Counted from the first letter of the stretch, positions 35,346 through 44,738 are shown. The stretch is 64,000 bases of DNA from Candidatus Heritagella intestinalis (GCA_904420555.1 CAJFVO010000001.1:1-64000), one strand, 5' to 3'. Notes: a model not told the origin generated them from the sequence alone. A program made the numbers and translations.

Positions 35346-37457
35346 ATGGATCAGACATATCAAATGCCCTATCATAACCGGGAGCTGAGCTGGATGGATT
35401 TCAACATCCGGGTGCTGGAAGAGGCCCTGAAAAAGGAAAACCCCCTGATGGAACGGCTCCGATTTTTAGCGATTACCGGTTCTAACCTGGATGAATTCTT
35501 CATGGTCCGGGTGGCCGGCGTCAAAGCCCAAATCAATTCCGGCTATAAAAAGCCCGATGCCTCCGGCCTGACTCCGGATAAGCTGATTGTCCAGTTGGAA
35601 GAAAAGATTCATGCCTTTATGGAGCGGCAGTATTCCTGCCTGTATCGCTCCATCACCCCGGTGCTGAAGAAGAACAAGATTTACTTTGTAGACCCGGAGA
35701 AGATGGACGAGAAGCAAAAGGCCTATATCTCCGATTATTTCCACAAGGTGCTGTTCCCGGTGCTCACCCCCTTGGCAGTGGACACCAGCCGGCCGTTCCC
35801 TATGCTGGCCAACAAAAGCTTGAATATCGCTGTGCGCCTCAAGGGGAATGACGGCTCCTGCTTTGCCATTGTACAGGTTCCCTCCATCATGCCCCGGTTC
35901 TTGGAGGTGCCCTGTGAGGATGGGCGCGCCTTTGTCCTTTTGGAAGACGTGATTATCTGCCACTTGGCGGAGCTGTTTGAGCTGCTGGAGATTGAGGCCT
36001 GGTGCCCCTTCCGCATTACCCGGAATTCTGACTTGGATATTGATGACGAGGCCCAGGACTTTCTGGATGCAGTCAAGGAATCCATTAAAAAGCGCAAGCG
36101 CGGCCGCCCGGTACGCCTGGAGCTGGTTTCCCGCTGTGATAAGGAAATCCGTTCCTTCCTGGTGGAAATGCTGAAGATGAAGCCCTCGGAAATTTACGAG
36201 GTGGCCGGCCCGTTGGATTTGACGTTCTTCTCCAAGTTTGCCGGGGTGGAAGGATTTGGGCACCTCTGCTTTGAACCCATTCGCCCGGTGTATCCGCCGG
36301 CAGACTTCTGGGGCTATGACGATATTTTCGAGGCCATCCGGGAAAAAGACCGTATGGTACACCACCCTTACGAGAGCTTTTCCTGTGTGGTGGATTTTGT
36401 CCAGGCAGCGGCGGAGGATGCCAATGTGTTGGCGATTAAACAGACCCTGTACCGTGTCAGCGGCAATTCCCCCATTGTGGCGGCCTTGATCCGTGCGGCG
36501 GAGAACGGCAAGCAGGTGACCGTCCTGGTGGAGCTGAAAGCCCGTTTTGACGAGGAAAACAACATTATTTGGGCCCGGAAGCTGGAAAAGGCCGGCTGTC
36601 ACGTAATCTACGGCCTGACGGGGCTCAAAACCCACTGTAAGATTTTGCTGGTTGTCCGCCGGGAGGAGGACGGCATTCGCCGTTATGTTCACATGGGCAC
36701 CGGTAACTACAATGATTCCACTGCAAAAATTTATACGGATATTGGCGTCTTTACCTGCAAGGAATCCTTTGGCGCCGATGCTTCCTCTATGTTCAACACC
36801 ATTACCGGATATTCCCGTCCGCCGGAGTACAATAAGTTTGTGGTGGCGCCTCATGGAATGCGTCCCTTCTTCCGGATGATGATTGAGCGGGAGACGGAAA
36901 ACGCCAAAAAGGGTCTGCCCAGCGGGATTACCGCCAAGGTCAATTCTCTGGTGGATCCGGAGATTATCGGTCTGCTCTATAAGGCGTCTCAGGCGGGCGT
37001 GGAGATCCGCCTGATTGTGCGGGGTATCTGCTGCTTGATTCCGGGCCTGCCCGGCGTTAGCGAACATATTACGGTGATCAGTATTGTGGGGCAGCTTTTG
37101 GAGCACAGCCGGATTTTCCGTTTTGAGAATGCCGGGAATCCCAAGATCTACATGGGAAGCGCCGACTGGATGCAGCGCAATCTGGACCGCCGTGTGGAGC
37201 TGGTATTCCCCATTGAGGACCCCGACCTGAAAGAGCGGGCCTTTGGCATCCTGGACCGGATGCTGGGGGACACCACCAACGCCCGGATGCAGCTTCCGGA
37301 TACCACTTATGTCCATGTGGAGCGCAGAGGCCGCACGGCCCATAACTGCCAGCGGGAGTTTTCCAAGCTGGCCCAGGCGGCGGTAAAAGAGAAGGAGACC
37401 GTCTCGGAGGACCAGCCCTTCGCACCTATCCGCAGCAGTGACTTGAAAGAATCCTGA
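35346..37457 (+). CDS. ppk1: Polyphosphate kinase 1
   Basis: This 703-residue enzyme makes polyphosphate reversibly from ATP. It has full family length and the domain order N (ELSWMDFNIRVLEEA), head, C1 and C2. The phosphorylated histidine is in YVHMGTGNYND, a second conserved histidine is in GLKTHCKILLV, and NIIWARKLEKAGCHVIYG is typical. It lies 28 nt after ppx. Synthesis and breakdown genes in one operon suggest tight turnover of polyphosphate. Confidence 0.97.
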   Translation: MDQTYQMPYHNRELSWMDFNIRVLEEALKKENPLMERLRFLAITGSNLDEFFMVRVAGVKAQINSGYKKPDASGLTPDKLIVQLEEKIHAFMERQYSCLYRSITPVLKKNKIYFVDPEKMDEKQKAYISDYFHKVLFPVLTPLAVDTSRPFPMLANKSLNIAVRLKGNDGSCFAIVQVPSIMPRFLEVPCEDGRAFVLLEDVIICHLAELFELLEIEAWCPFRITRNSDLDIDDEAQDFLDAVKESIKKRKRGRPVRLELVSRCDKEIRSFLVEMLKMKPSEIYEVAGPLDLTFFSKFAGVEGFGHLCFEPIRPVYPPADFWGYDDIFEAIREKDRMVHHPYESFSCVVDFVQAAAEDANVLAIKQTLYRVSGNSPIVAALIRAAENGKQVTVLVELKARFDEENNIIWARKLEKAGCHVIYGLTGLKTHCKILLVVRREEDGIRRYVHMGTGNYNDSTAKIYTDIGVFTCKESFGADASSMFNTITGYSRPPEYNKFVVAPHGMRPFFRMMIERETENAKKGLPSGITAKVNSLVDPEIIGLLYKASQAGVEIRLIVRGICCLIPGLPGVSEHITVISIVGQLLEHSRIFRFENAGNPKIYMGSADWMQRNLDRRVELVFPIEDPDLKERAFGILDRMLGDTTNARMQLPDTTYVHVERRGRTAHNCQREFSKLAQAAVKEKETVSEDQPFAPIRSSDLKES

Positions 37458-37503
37458 GCGTAGGCTCATGAAATTTAATGCATAGAAAGGGATGTGACTG
37501 GCA

Positions 37504-38580
37504 ATGAAAAGAATCGGAATTCTGACCAGTGGAGGAGACTGCCAGGGCCTGAACGCAGCCATTCGCGGCGTAGCCAAGGGGCTGTATGAACATTACGGCA
37601 AGGATGTGGAGATTTATGGAATCCAGGACGGGTACCGGGGCTTGATTCATGGGGAATATAAGCTCATGGACCGGGATAATTTTTCCGGGATCCTCACTCT
37701 GGGCGGCACCATTCTGGGCACCTCTCGGCAGCCTTTTAAGATGATGCGCCAGATTGAGGACGACAAAGTGGACAAGGTCCGCAACATGAAGGAAAACTAT
37801 AAGAAAATGAAGCTGGATTGCCTGGTGGTTTTGGGAGGCAACGGCACCCATAAAACCGCCAACCTTCTCAGTGAAGAAGGCCTCAACGTGGTGAGCCTGC
37901 CCAAGACCATTGACAATGATGTCTGGGGCACGGAAATGACCTTTGGTTTCCACAGCGCGGCGGAAATCGCCACCAATGTCATCGACTGTATCCACACCAC
38001 TGCCACCTCTCACGGCCGTATCTTTATTGTGGAGGTCATGGGCCATAAGGTGGGATGGCTTACCCTTCAGGCAGGTATTGCCGGCGGCGCCGATGTCATC
38101 CTCTTGCCGGAAATTCCTTACGACGTGAATAAGGTGGTCAAGGTGCTCCGCCGCCGCAACGAGCGGGGCAGCCGGTTCTCCATCCTGGCAGTGGCCGAAG
38201 GCGCCCTGTCCAAAGAGGAAGCGGCCATGAGCAAGAAGGAATTCAAGGCAGCCCGGGCTTCTATGGAGTTCCCCTCCATTTCCTACCGGTTGGCCCATGA
38301 ATTGAGCGAACGCCTCAGCCAGGAAATCCGCGTAGTGGTGCCTGGACATTTCCAGCGGGGCGGCAGTCCCTGCCCCTATGACCGCGTCCTTTCCACCCGG
38401 TTTGGCACTGCGGCGGCCCAGCTGATTATCAACAAGAATTACGGGAATATGGTGGCTTTGCAGAACGGCGAGATTGTGCCGGTGCCTCTGAAAGAAGTGG
38501 CAGGCAAGCTCAAAACCGTTCCCACGGATTGCAGCTTGATTCGCTCCGCTCGCGATATTGGCGTTTCCTTTGGAGACTGA
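37504..38580 (+). CDS. pfkA: 6-phosphofructokinase (group III-like)
   Basis: This 358-residue protein is a phosphofructokinase (TSGGDCQGLNAAIRG, TLGGTILGTSRQPF, PKTIDND, GHFQRGGSPCPYDR). Catalytic Asp137 and Asp139 are in PKTIDND. Two substrate-determining sites are mixed: the loop equal to E. coli GGDGS reads GGNGT (residues 111-115), and Lys134 replaces the glycine of PGTIDND. In the family, Gly at the first site favours ATP and Lys at the second is common in PPi enzymes. The phosphoryl donor is therefore uncertain. It is the third gene of the polyphosphate operon and is followed by a terminator. Confidence 0.92.
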   Translation: MKRIGILTSGGDCQGLNAAIRGVAKGLYEHYGKDVEIYGIQDGYRGLIHGEYKLMDRDNFSGILTLGGTILGTSRQPFKMMRQIEDDKVDKVRNMKENYKKMKLDCLVVLGGNGTHKTANLLSEEGLNVVSLPKTIDNDVWGTEMTFGFHSAAEIATNVIDCIHTTATSHGRIFIVEVMGHKVGWLTLQAGIAGGADVILLPEIPYDVNKVVKVLRRRNERGSRFSILAVAEGALSKEEAAMSKKEFKAARASMEFPSISYRLAHELSERLSQEIRVVVPGHFQRGGSPCPYDRVLSTRFGTAAAQLIINKNYGNMVALQNGEIVPVPLKEVAGKLKTVPTDCSLIRSARDIGVSFGD

Positions 38581-38661
38581 TTTTGCGGGCGACTGCGCCA
38601 GCTGTTTCAGCCTATTTTCGGGTAGGGAGAGCGTTTTCCTACAGCCTCTTTGCAGCAGAAC

Positions 38662-38695
38662 AAGGTCCGGCCTTTTCCGGCCGGGCCTTATTTTG
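38662..38695 (+). terminator. Terminator of the ppx-ppk-pfk operon
   Basis: AAGGTCCGGCC (38662-38672) pairs with GGCCGGGCCTT (38679-38689, one G-T pair), followed by ATTTTG. Confidence 0.85.
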
Positions 38696-38749
38696 TGGGC
38701 AATAAAGGCGGAAAAAACGGGTATACTGAAACTGTGAAAGGAATTGTGG

Positions 38750-39319
38750 ATGAAGCGTATTTTGGTTTTATGGGGGTCTCCTCACCCCAAGGGATATACT
38801 CACAGGCTGTTGGAGGAGTTCCTGCGGCCGTTTCAGGAAGCGGGGCATTGTATCCAGTGGTTCGACACCTATAAGGAAGCGCCGTCCCCTTGCCGGGCCT
38901 GCGGTTGGTGTGCTGCCCATGAGGGCTGCATCATTGAAGATTCCTGTGGAGAACTGGACGAGAGCCTCCGGGAATGCGATTTGTTGGTAGTGGCTTCCCC
39001 GGTATACAATCTGAGCTTTCCCGCGCCGCTGAAAGCGGTGCTGGACCGGTTCCAGCGATATTTTGAGGCCCGGTTTTCCCTGGGGAAAAAGCCGCCCATT
39101 GCAAAGCACCGTCCGGCGGTGTTGCTGGTGACCGCTGGGGCGCCTTCTTCTGAAGGCCCGGCGATTATGGAAAAGCAGCTGCGCCAATGCTTTTCCGTGA
39201 TGAACACCATCCTGCGGGAAACGGTAGTTTGGCCTGCTACAGACAGTGGGGAAGAGGCATGGCCGGAAGTAAAATCCGCCGTGAATCGCCTTTCTCTTGC
39301 TATTTCAGGGGAAATATGA
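38750..39319 (+). CDS. Flavodoxin family protein / NAD(P)H-dependent FMN reductase
   Basis: This 189-residue flavoprotein has the flavodoxin-like fold. It shows the FMN phosphate loop ILVLWGSPHPKGYTHRLLEE, a cysteine pair CRACGWC, and VVASPVYNLSFPAPLKAVLDR, as in the NAD(P)H-dependent FMN reductase/iron-sulfur flavoprotein-like group. Only a few cysteines are present, so an iron-sulfur cluster is uncertain. The ATG at 38750 has AAAGGA upstream. The yebC promoter lies across its 3' end. Confidence 0.85.
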   Translation: MKRILVLWGSPHPKGYTHRLLEEFLRPFQEAGHCIQWFDTYKEAPSPCRACGWCAAHEGCIIEDSCGELDESLRECDLLVVASPVYNLSFPAPLKAVLDRFQRYFEARFSLGKKPPIAKHRPAVLLVTAGAPSSEGPAIMEKQLRQCFSVMNTILRETVVWPATDSGEEAWPEVKSAVNRLSLAISGEI

Positions 39320-39327
39320 TAAGATAG
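39299..39327 (+). promoter_or_regulatory. Promoter of yebC
   Basis: TTGCTA (39299-39304) and TAAGAT (39322-39327) have a 17-nt spacer, located across the end of the preceding gene. Confidence 0.65.
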
Positions 39328-39358
39328 ACTGTAGCATTTTTATTGGGAGGCTGAAAGT

Positions 39359-40108
39359 ATGTCAGGCCATTCGAAATGGAACAATATTAAAAGAAAGAAA
39401 GAAAAAACCGACGGCGCTAAGGCAAAGATCTTCACCAAGATCGGCCGCGAGCTGGCAGTAGCCGTAAAAGAGGGCGGCGGCCCCGATCCGGCTTCCAACT
39501 CCAAGCTCAAGGACTGCATTGCCAAGGCTAAGGCCAACAATGTGCCCAACGACAACATTGAGCGCATTATTAAGAAGGCCGCCGGCGATGGAGACGCGGA
39601 CCGCTATGAGAGCATGGTTTATGAAGGCTATGGTCCCAACGGCGTTGCCGTTATCGTGGAAGCTCTTACCGACAACCGCAACCGTACCGCTGCCGACGTG
39701 CGCCACTACTTCGATAAATTCGGCGGAAACCTGGGCACTACCGGCTGCGTTTCCTTTATGTTCTCTCAGAAGGGCGTTATCGCTATTGAGCGCGAGGGCC
39801 TGGACGAGGATAAGGTCATGGAAGATGCCCTGGAGGCCGGTGCTTCCGATTTCCAGGCAGATGAGGATGTATTCCAGATTTCTACGGAGCCCGATGATTT
39901 CAGTGGCGTTCGGGAAGATTTGGAAGCCAAAGGCTATGAGTTCGTTTCTGCTGAGGTGGAAATGGTGCCCAGCACCTATACGACCCTGACGGATGAAGAC
40001 GCTATTACCAAAATGCAGAAGCTGCTGGACGCTCTGGAGGACAATGACGACGTACAGAATGTCTGGCACAACTGGGATATGCCGGAGTCTGACGAGGACG
40101 ACGAGTAA
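39359..40108 (+). CDS. YebC/PmpR family protein
   Basis: This 249-residue protein has the family signature [19 protein letters not shown] at its N-terminus and three domains of typical length. The family was first described as transcriptional regulators, and later work links YebC members to translation of proline-rich stretches. The YebC1/YebC2 type is not resolved here. GGGAGG precedes the ATG, and the gene is 26 nt upstream of the pseudokinase gene. Confidence 0.93.
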   Translation: MSGHSKWNNIKRKKEKTDGAKAKIFTKIGRELAVAVKEGGGPDPASNSKLKDCIAKAKANNVPNDNIERIIKKAAGDGDADRYESMVYEGYGPNGVAVIVEALTDNRNRTAADVRHYFDKFGGNLGTTGCVSFMFSQKGVIAIEREGLDEDKVMEDALEAGASDFQADEDVFQISTEPDDFSGVREDLEAKGYEFVSAEVEMVPSTYTTLTDEDAITKMQKLLDALEDNDDVQNVWHNWDMPESDEDDE

Positions 40109-40134
40109 TTAAACCTTTTCCTGGAGGGGACGCA

Positions 40135-41856
40135 ATGACTGACACCACCAATCTTTGCATGAACTGTATGGGCGACACGGCAGGGGGAGAGGTATGCCCC
40201 AATTGTGGGTGGAATACCCATGAGCCGCAGATGCTCCATGCATTGCCCTACGGCGCCTCTCTGCAGGGGCGGTATGTTGTCGGCCGGGCTCAAAAATCCA
40301 ATGGGGAAGGTATCACTTACATAGGCCGTGATACCGTTCAAAATATGACCGTGGAAATCCGTGAATTTTTCCCGCAGAGCTTTTGCCGCCGGGGAGAAAA
40401 TGGGTTGGCTGTGGAAGCAGCCGGCGGGAAGGAGACGGTCTTTGACAATACGCTCACCACGTTTTTGAGCTATGCCCGGGAGATTGCCCATATGCGGGAT
40501 CTCTCCGCTATTGTCCCGATTTTTGATATTTTCGAGGAAAACGGCACGGGTTACACGGTTTCCGAGTGGGATGAGAGCATTACTCTACGGTATTTTGTAG
40601 AACGCAGTGGCGGCAATCTTACCTGGAATGCCGCCAGACAGCTTTTTATGCCGGTGCTTTCCGCGTTGAGTAACCTTCACGCGGCGGGAATTTCCCATCT
40701 GGGCATCTCTCCGGAATCTCTGAAGATCTTGCAGGATGGGAAAATGCGGCTGGGAGATTTTTATATCAGCTCGGCCCGCCGGATGGAGACGGAGATTCCG
40801 CCGGAGCTGCCGGCTGGATGCGCTGCCATTGAACAGTATAGCCGGAATGCTCCTGTAGGGGAAGAAACCGACGTGTACGGTTTTGCCGCATCTTTATTTT
40901 TTGCCCTCACTGGGGAGCTCCCCAAAGAGGCGATTCACCGCCGGGAGGATTCCCGGCTGCTGATTCCCACGGAGCTGGCCAAGGCCCTACCCCCTCATGT
41001 GATTACCGCTCTGGCCAATGCGCTGCAGGTAGATCCGGAAAAGCGCACCAAGACCTTCGAGAGGCTGCGGGCAGAGCTTTCCGCTGCGCCTACTGTCACT
41101 TCTACCATTGAGCAGACGGCTTCTATTACAAAGCTCCCGCCTCTTCCGAAGAAGAAAAAAGAGGAAGAGGGACTGCCGGGATTTGTGTGGCTGCTGATTT
41201 CCTGCGCAGTTACGTTGGTAATTATGGCCCTGATCGTTTGGATTTGGTTCCAAATGCAGTCCCCGATGGGAACCATAGAGGATGCAGGGGCCAGTTCTTC
41301 CTCTTCAGCCACTTCCAGTGAGGAATCCGGATCCTCTGCAAATGGCGAAATAGATTCCTCCTTACAAGAGAACTCCTCTTCTTCTATCCAGGAGATGATG
41401 GAGGTCCCCAATTTGGTAAATGAAGATTATAACCAGATTTTAGAGCGGATTTCAGCTTCGGAATCTCCGGAGTTTACGGTTCGGCTGGCTGACCGCGCTT
41501 TCAGTACCACAGTGGAGGAAGGCCGGATTATTTCCCAGGAGCCTGCTTCCGGTGGGACTATGGTGCGCGGCTCGGTAATTGTGGTTGTGGTAAGCCAAGG
41601 GGCTCCCACCCGTGAGCTTCCCCGTGTAGCGGGCCTGTCGCTGGCGGAGGCTGCCGAACGGGTCACAGCAGAGGGATTTGTGCCGGTGACGGAGTGGCAG
41701 GAGAGTGATACGGTTTCCTCTGGAAATGTGATTGGATATCAGGATCACGAAGCCGGGGAGCAGCTTTCTTATGGCTCTCAAGTCGTATTAGTCGTCAGCA
41801 GCGGCACAGAAGAGGAATCCTCTTCTTCTCTGGGATTTGATTTTTTCTGGCCCTAA
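40135..41856 (+). CDS. Membrane-anchored Ser/Thr pseudokinase with zinc ribbon and two PASTA domains
   Basis: This 573-residue protein begins with a zinc ribbon (Cys8, Cys11, Cys21, Cys24) and continues with a protein-kinase fold to about residue 330, a membrane helix (about 350-370), a Ser-rich linker (about 384-420) and two PASTA domains (from about 421 and 493). Key kinase residues are lost: the ATP-binding Lys is Arg76 (VEIREFF), the HRD motif reads His188-Leu189-Gly190, and DFG is DFY (208-210). It is therefore probably a pseudokinase that senses muropeptides or lipid II outside and signals by binding inside. It follows yebC by 26 nt and ends before a strong terminator. Confidence 0.85.
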   Translation: MTDTTNLCMNCMGDTAGGEVCPNCGWNTHEPQMLHALPYGASLQGRYVVGRAQKSNGEGITYIGRDTVQNMTVEIREFFPQSFCRRGENGLAVEAAGGKETVFDNTLTTFLSYAREIAHMRDLSAIVPIFDIFEENGTGYTVSEWDESITLRYFVERSGGNLTWNAARQLFMPVLSALSNLHAAGISHLGISPESLKILQDGKMRLGDFYISSARRMETEIPPELPAGCAAIEQYSRNAPVGEETDVYGFAASLFFALTGELPKEAIHRREDSRLLIPTELAKALPPHVITALANALQVDPEKRTKTFERLRAELSAAPTVTSTIEQTASITKLPPLPKKKKEEEGLPGFVWLLISCAVTLVIMALIVWIWFQMQSPMGTIEDAGASSSSSATSSEESGSSANGEIDSSLQENSSSSIQEMMEVPNLVNEDYNQILERISASESPEFTVRLADRAFSTTVEEGRIISQEPASGGTMVRGSVIVVVVSQGAPTRELPRVAGLSLAEAAERVTAEGFVPVTEWQESDTVSSGNVIGYQDHEAGEQLSYGSQVVLVVSSGTEEESSSSLGFDFFWP

Positions 41857-41872
41857 GTAATCAAGCAAATCA

Positions 41873-41912
41873 AAAGGACGCATGGAAAACTTGTCCATGC
41901 GTCCTTTTTGCG
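41873..41912. terminator. Bidirectional terminator after the pseudokinase gene
   Basis: AAAGGACGCATGGA pairs with TCCATGCGTCCTTT around a short loop (arms 41874-41887 and 41894-41907), followed by TT on the plus strand. It also serves the small minus-strand gene that ends at 41928. Confidence 0.9.
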
Positions 41913-41927
41913 TCTTTTCATAAGAGT

Positions 41928-42086
41928 TTAGCAGCCGTAAAGGTCTTCCTGATCCTCTTCGTCCTTGCTGTCAAAATAGTTACTGCCGCGTCTGTTGCCC
42001 TTATTGGTAGATGCGCAGGCTAAGCCGATAATCACTCCGATCAGCATAGAGAGTGCACTCAAAAAGAATACGGTACTTTTTTTCAT
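41928..42086 (-). CDS. Small membrane protein, 52 residues
   Basis: This gene encodes a 52-residue protein with a start MKKSTVFFLSALSML, a single hydrophobic helix (about residues 6-25, ending near a cysteine in GLACAS), and a polar acidic tail rich in Asp and Glu (SKDEEDQEDLYGC). It has a good ribosome-binding site (AAAGGAG, 9 nt upstream) and is followed by a terminator hairpin. The helix and tail resemble YtxH-type or small lipoprotein-like anchors, but I do not recognise a family. An ordinary gene is more likely than chance, because start, ribosome-binding site and terminator all fit. Confidence 0.65.
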   Translation of the reverse strand: MKKSTVFFLSALSMLIGVIIGLACASTNKGNRRGSNYFDSKDEEDQEDLYGC

Positions 42087-42175
42087 GAAAAACAACTCCT
42101 TTCAAAAGGGGGAGCAGAATCGTTCTGCTTGCTTTTCATTATATCTCCAAATGTAATATTTTACAAGGGCTATTC

Positions 42176-42979
42176 TCAGAATTCTTCGGGAAGATGCAGC
42201 AAATTACAGGCGTTTTCTGCAAAAATCATGTCCAGCTCTTTCGGAGAAAAGCCACAGCGCTCCAAAAAGACCCGTTCATCCCTGGGGTCGCTCCAGGGGC
42301 AATCACTGCCAAAAAGGATATGTTCCAACCCATGGCGGCGCATCATACGGGCGGCCTGTTCTGGCTGCAAATAATGAGAAATAAAAGCCGTATCCAGATA
42401 AACATTAGGCTTTCCCAGCAAGAAGGCCTCCGCTTCGTCCGGCGTATCCATGCCGCCCATGTGAGCGGCAATAATCGTCAGGTTGGGAAATTGGTCAGCA
42501 ATTTTCGCCAGCTTTTCAGAGGGGGCGTGAACCAAGTTGGGGGAGAGGGGGTCCCTGCCTGCATGGAAGAGCACCGGCAAACCCAGGCCAGCGGCTTCTT
42601 CATAGAGAGGAAATACCTGGGGATCATCCACCATGAATTCCTGATAGTCCGGATGAAATTTTATTCCCCGCAAGCCCAGGCTATGGATGCGCTGTATTTC
42701 CCCAATGGGATCCTGTGCTCGGGGATGGACGCTGCCAAAACAAAAGACATTCCCTTTTTGGATAGAAGCTGCAAAATTATTGACGGAAGTGTGTTGGGTA
42801 GGAGTGGTGGCGATGTGCATAAGGACAAAAGCGTCTACCCCCCATGCCTTCATTTTTTCCTGGGTATCGGAAACTGTTCCGTCTGTCTGATTGGGGCAGC
42901 CGCAAATAGCCGCCAGCTTGGGAATGGCCTTTTTGGCGATGGGATCGGGAAATACGTGGGTGTGAAAATCAATGAGCAT
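42176..42979 (-). CDS. Amidohydrolase family protein (metal-dependent TIM barrel)
   Basis: This 267-residue protein belongs to the amidohydrolase_2 type. It begins MLIDFHTHVFPDP, with the HxH metal motif, and continues with GIKFHPDYQEF, LFHAGRDP, LTIIAAHMGG and HILFGSDCPWSD, giving further His and Asp ligands. Such enzymes hydrolyse or decarboxylate small organic acids; the substrate is not known. The start at 42979 has GGAGGG upstream, and the longer frame lacks one. It is a single gene with no obvious partners. Confidence 0.88.
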   Translation of the reverse strand: MLIDFHTHVFPDPIAKKAIPKLAAICGCPNQTDGTVSDTQEKMKAWGVDAFVLMHIATTPTQHTSVNNFAASIQKGNVFCFGSVHPRAQDPIGEIQRIHSLGLRGIKFHPDYQEFMVDDPQVFPLYEEAAGLGLPVLFHAGRDPLSPNLVHAPSEKLAKIADQFPNLTIIAAHMGGMDTPDEAEAFLLGKPNVYLDTAFISHYLQPEQAARMMRRHGLEHILFGSDCPWSDPRDERVFLERCGFSPKELDMIFAENACNLLHLPEEF

Positions 42980-43048
42980 CAAAATCCCTCCAATTTGCAG
43001 AAAAGCGGACAAAATTTGCGTAATTTTGCGTAAACTGATTTTTTAAAA

Positions 43049-43825
43049 TCAATAGCGTTTGGGAGTGCTTACTACAGCCCGCCGTAAGCAGTTTAATCCA
43101 AAATCCATGATAATCAGCCAGATAACCAAGGCGATGATAGAAGTAGCAATTTGCCCTTGAATCCCGCCCAAGATGGCGACATAAACCACCAGGCAGAGAG
43201 CACTGGTAACGAAAGTAGCGACCATTTTAGAGCCAAAGGTGACCAGCAGCCTCCAGAGAAGGGCTACGCCCAAGGCTGTGCCCGTTGCAAGCAGAGGAAA
43301 CAGGGAAAGCGCAGCCACGATCAATACAACCAGGATTCCCGAAATCACGGAAAGTACGGAGCCAAAGGTGTTTGTAAAGAAAGTGAACATTGCGGAAGAA
43401 AGCCAGGAGGCAAATGCTGCCAGAAGCGGAGTGAAAATCACTGTGAGGATCAGCTCTTTTATCCGATAGCCCAGGCGATTCATATATTCTTCTTGCTGAT
43501 AGACGTCTAAACCCGATGGGATAGGAAGAAAAATACGCGTTAAAATACCGATAACAATAGGCTGCAGACACGCCATAAAGGCCAACCGGATTAGGTCTGT
43601 CAGCACAGAGGAGGTGCTGATTACGGGAATTTCATACTGATACCCCAGGATTGTGCAGGCGGCGTTTACAATAGGCTCCGCAAAAGGCAAAATGCCCATG
43701 AGTTCCCCAAATGCATTGGAGACGTTTCTGTCAGTTAAGATCATTTCGCGAAATCCAACAATAAAGAGGATAATCACGATTACCGCAAAAAACTTAGCCA
43801 ACATGTTGTCGAACAGTTTTGACAT
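43049..43825 (-). CDS. Membrane protein of unknown function
   Basis: This 258-residue protein has about six hydrophobic segments: residues 10-27 (FFAVIVIILFIVGF), about 75-100, 125-145, 160-190, 200-225 and 228-250. Charged residues are few and lie in loops. I recognise no family. The ATG at 43825 has GGAGGG upstream, which excludes the longer frame from 43882. It ends in LRRAVVSTPKRY. It is transcribed in the same direction as the rpsF operon downstream of its terminator, and may have its own promoter. Confidence 0.7.
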   Translation of the reverse strand: MSKLFDNMLAKFFAVIVIILFIVGFREMILTDRNVSNAFGELMGILPFAEPIVNAACTILGYQYEIPVISTSSVLTDLIRLAFMACLQPIVIGILTRIFLPIPSGLDVYQQEEYMNRLGYRIKELILTVIFTPLLAAFASWLSSAMFTFFTNTFGSVLSVISGILVVLIVAALSLFPLLATGTALGVALLWRLLVTFGSKMVATFVTSALCLVVYVAILGGIQGQIATSIIALVIWLIIMDFGLNCLRRAVVSTPKRY

Positions 43826-43850
43826 GGCGTCGAACCCTCCAAAATAAAAT

Positions 43851-43880
43851 AAAAGCGGACGAAAACCTCGTCCGCTTTTC
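43851..43880. terminator. Terminator of the rpsF-ssb-rpsR operon
   Basis: AAAAGCGGACGA pairs with GTCCGCTTTT around ACCTC (43851-43879). It lies just after rpsR on the minus strand and continues as a T-rich tract there. Confidence 0.85.
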
Positions 43881-43912
43881 AAGTAAGAGAAAGCCTCAGC
43901 AGGTTTTCGAAA

Positions 43913-44155
43913 TCAATCGCTGCTGAAGGGCAGGAGGGCCAGATGACGGGCACGCTTGATAGCGACCGTCAGCTCACGCTGATGACGGGCACAAGTGCCG
44001 GTCACACGGCGGGGCAGGATCTTGGCGCGCTCAGAAATGAAGCGGCGCAGTCTGGCGACATCCTTGTAATCAATGGTTTCCACCTTGTCAACGCAGAAGC
44101 TGCAGACCTTTCTGCGGCCCTTGCGTCCACGGCGGTTCTCGTTTCTTTCTGCCAT
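43913..44155 (-). CDS. rpsR: Ribosomal protein bS18
   Basis: This 80-residue protein is bS18 of the 30S platform. The family core [35 protein letters not shown] and [17 protein letters not shown] is complete. It forms a heterodimer with bS6, encoded upstream in the same operon. The N-terminus is basic (RRGRKGRRK). CSFC and related cysteines indicate the zinc-binding (C+) form. Confidence 0.97.
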   Translation of the reverse strand: MAERNENRRGRKGRRKVCSFCVDKVETIDYKDVARLRRFISERAKILPRRVTGTCARHQRELTVAIKRARHLALLPFSSD

Positions 44156-44223
44156 GGGAAAGTTCCTCCTTCTAAAATTATCAAAAATGCAATCAAAATG
44201 ATAGGGTAGGGGAGACCATCCTC

Positions 44224-44724
44224 TTAGAAGGGAAGGTCATCATCCATCGGGATTTCTTCGAAATCGCCGGAATCACCGCTGGTATAAGCGGGCGCAGGTT
44301 CTTCCACAGCAACCGGTTTGTTGGAAGAATAGCTGGAAGAATAACTGCTGCCGGAATCATAGCTTCGGCCGCTGTCGCCGCCGTACGTAGCGTTTTCACT
44401 GCTGCGCTTAGATTCCGTAAAGCTGACATTGTTTGCCTGAATTTCAAAAGCTTTACGCTTATTTCCGTCCCGGTCCGTATAACTGCGGGTCTGGATAGAA
44501 CCCTCTACCGCAATCATTTGACCCTTACGGAAGTATTTGCAGACAAACTCAGCAGTAGCTCTCCAAGCGACTACGTCAATAAAATCAGTCTGACGCTCTG
44601 TGCCAGCCTTGGCGTAACCGCGATCTACTGCAACAGTGAATGTGGTAACAGCAATCCCGTTAGGGGTGTGGCGCAGTTCCGGGTCCGCCACCAGGCGTCC
44701 CATTAAAACAGCAACATTCAGCAC
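44224..44724 (-). CDS. ssb: Single-stranded DNA-binding protein
   Basis: This 166-residue protein has the OB fold ([58 protein letters not shown]), a low-complexity linker rich in Ser, Gly and Tyr, and the C-terminal tip DDDLPF that binds partner proteins. The start is GTG, with GGGAGTGG upstream. It lies between rpsF and rpsR, the standard arrangement. Confidence 0.97.
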   Translation of the reverse strand: MLNVAVLMGRLVADPELRHTPNGIAVTTFTVAVDRGYAKAGTERQTDFIDVVAWRATAEFVCKYFRKGQMIAVEGSIQTRSYTDRDGNKRKAFEIQANNVSFTESKRSSENATYGGDSGRSYDSGSSYSSSYSSNKPVAVEEPAPAYTSGDSGDFEEIPMDDDLPF

Positions 44725-44738
44725 TGTGATCCACTCCC

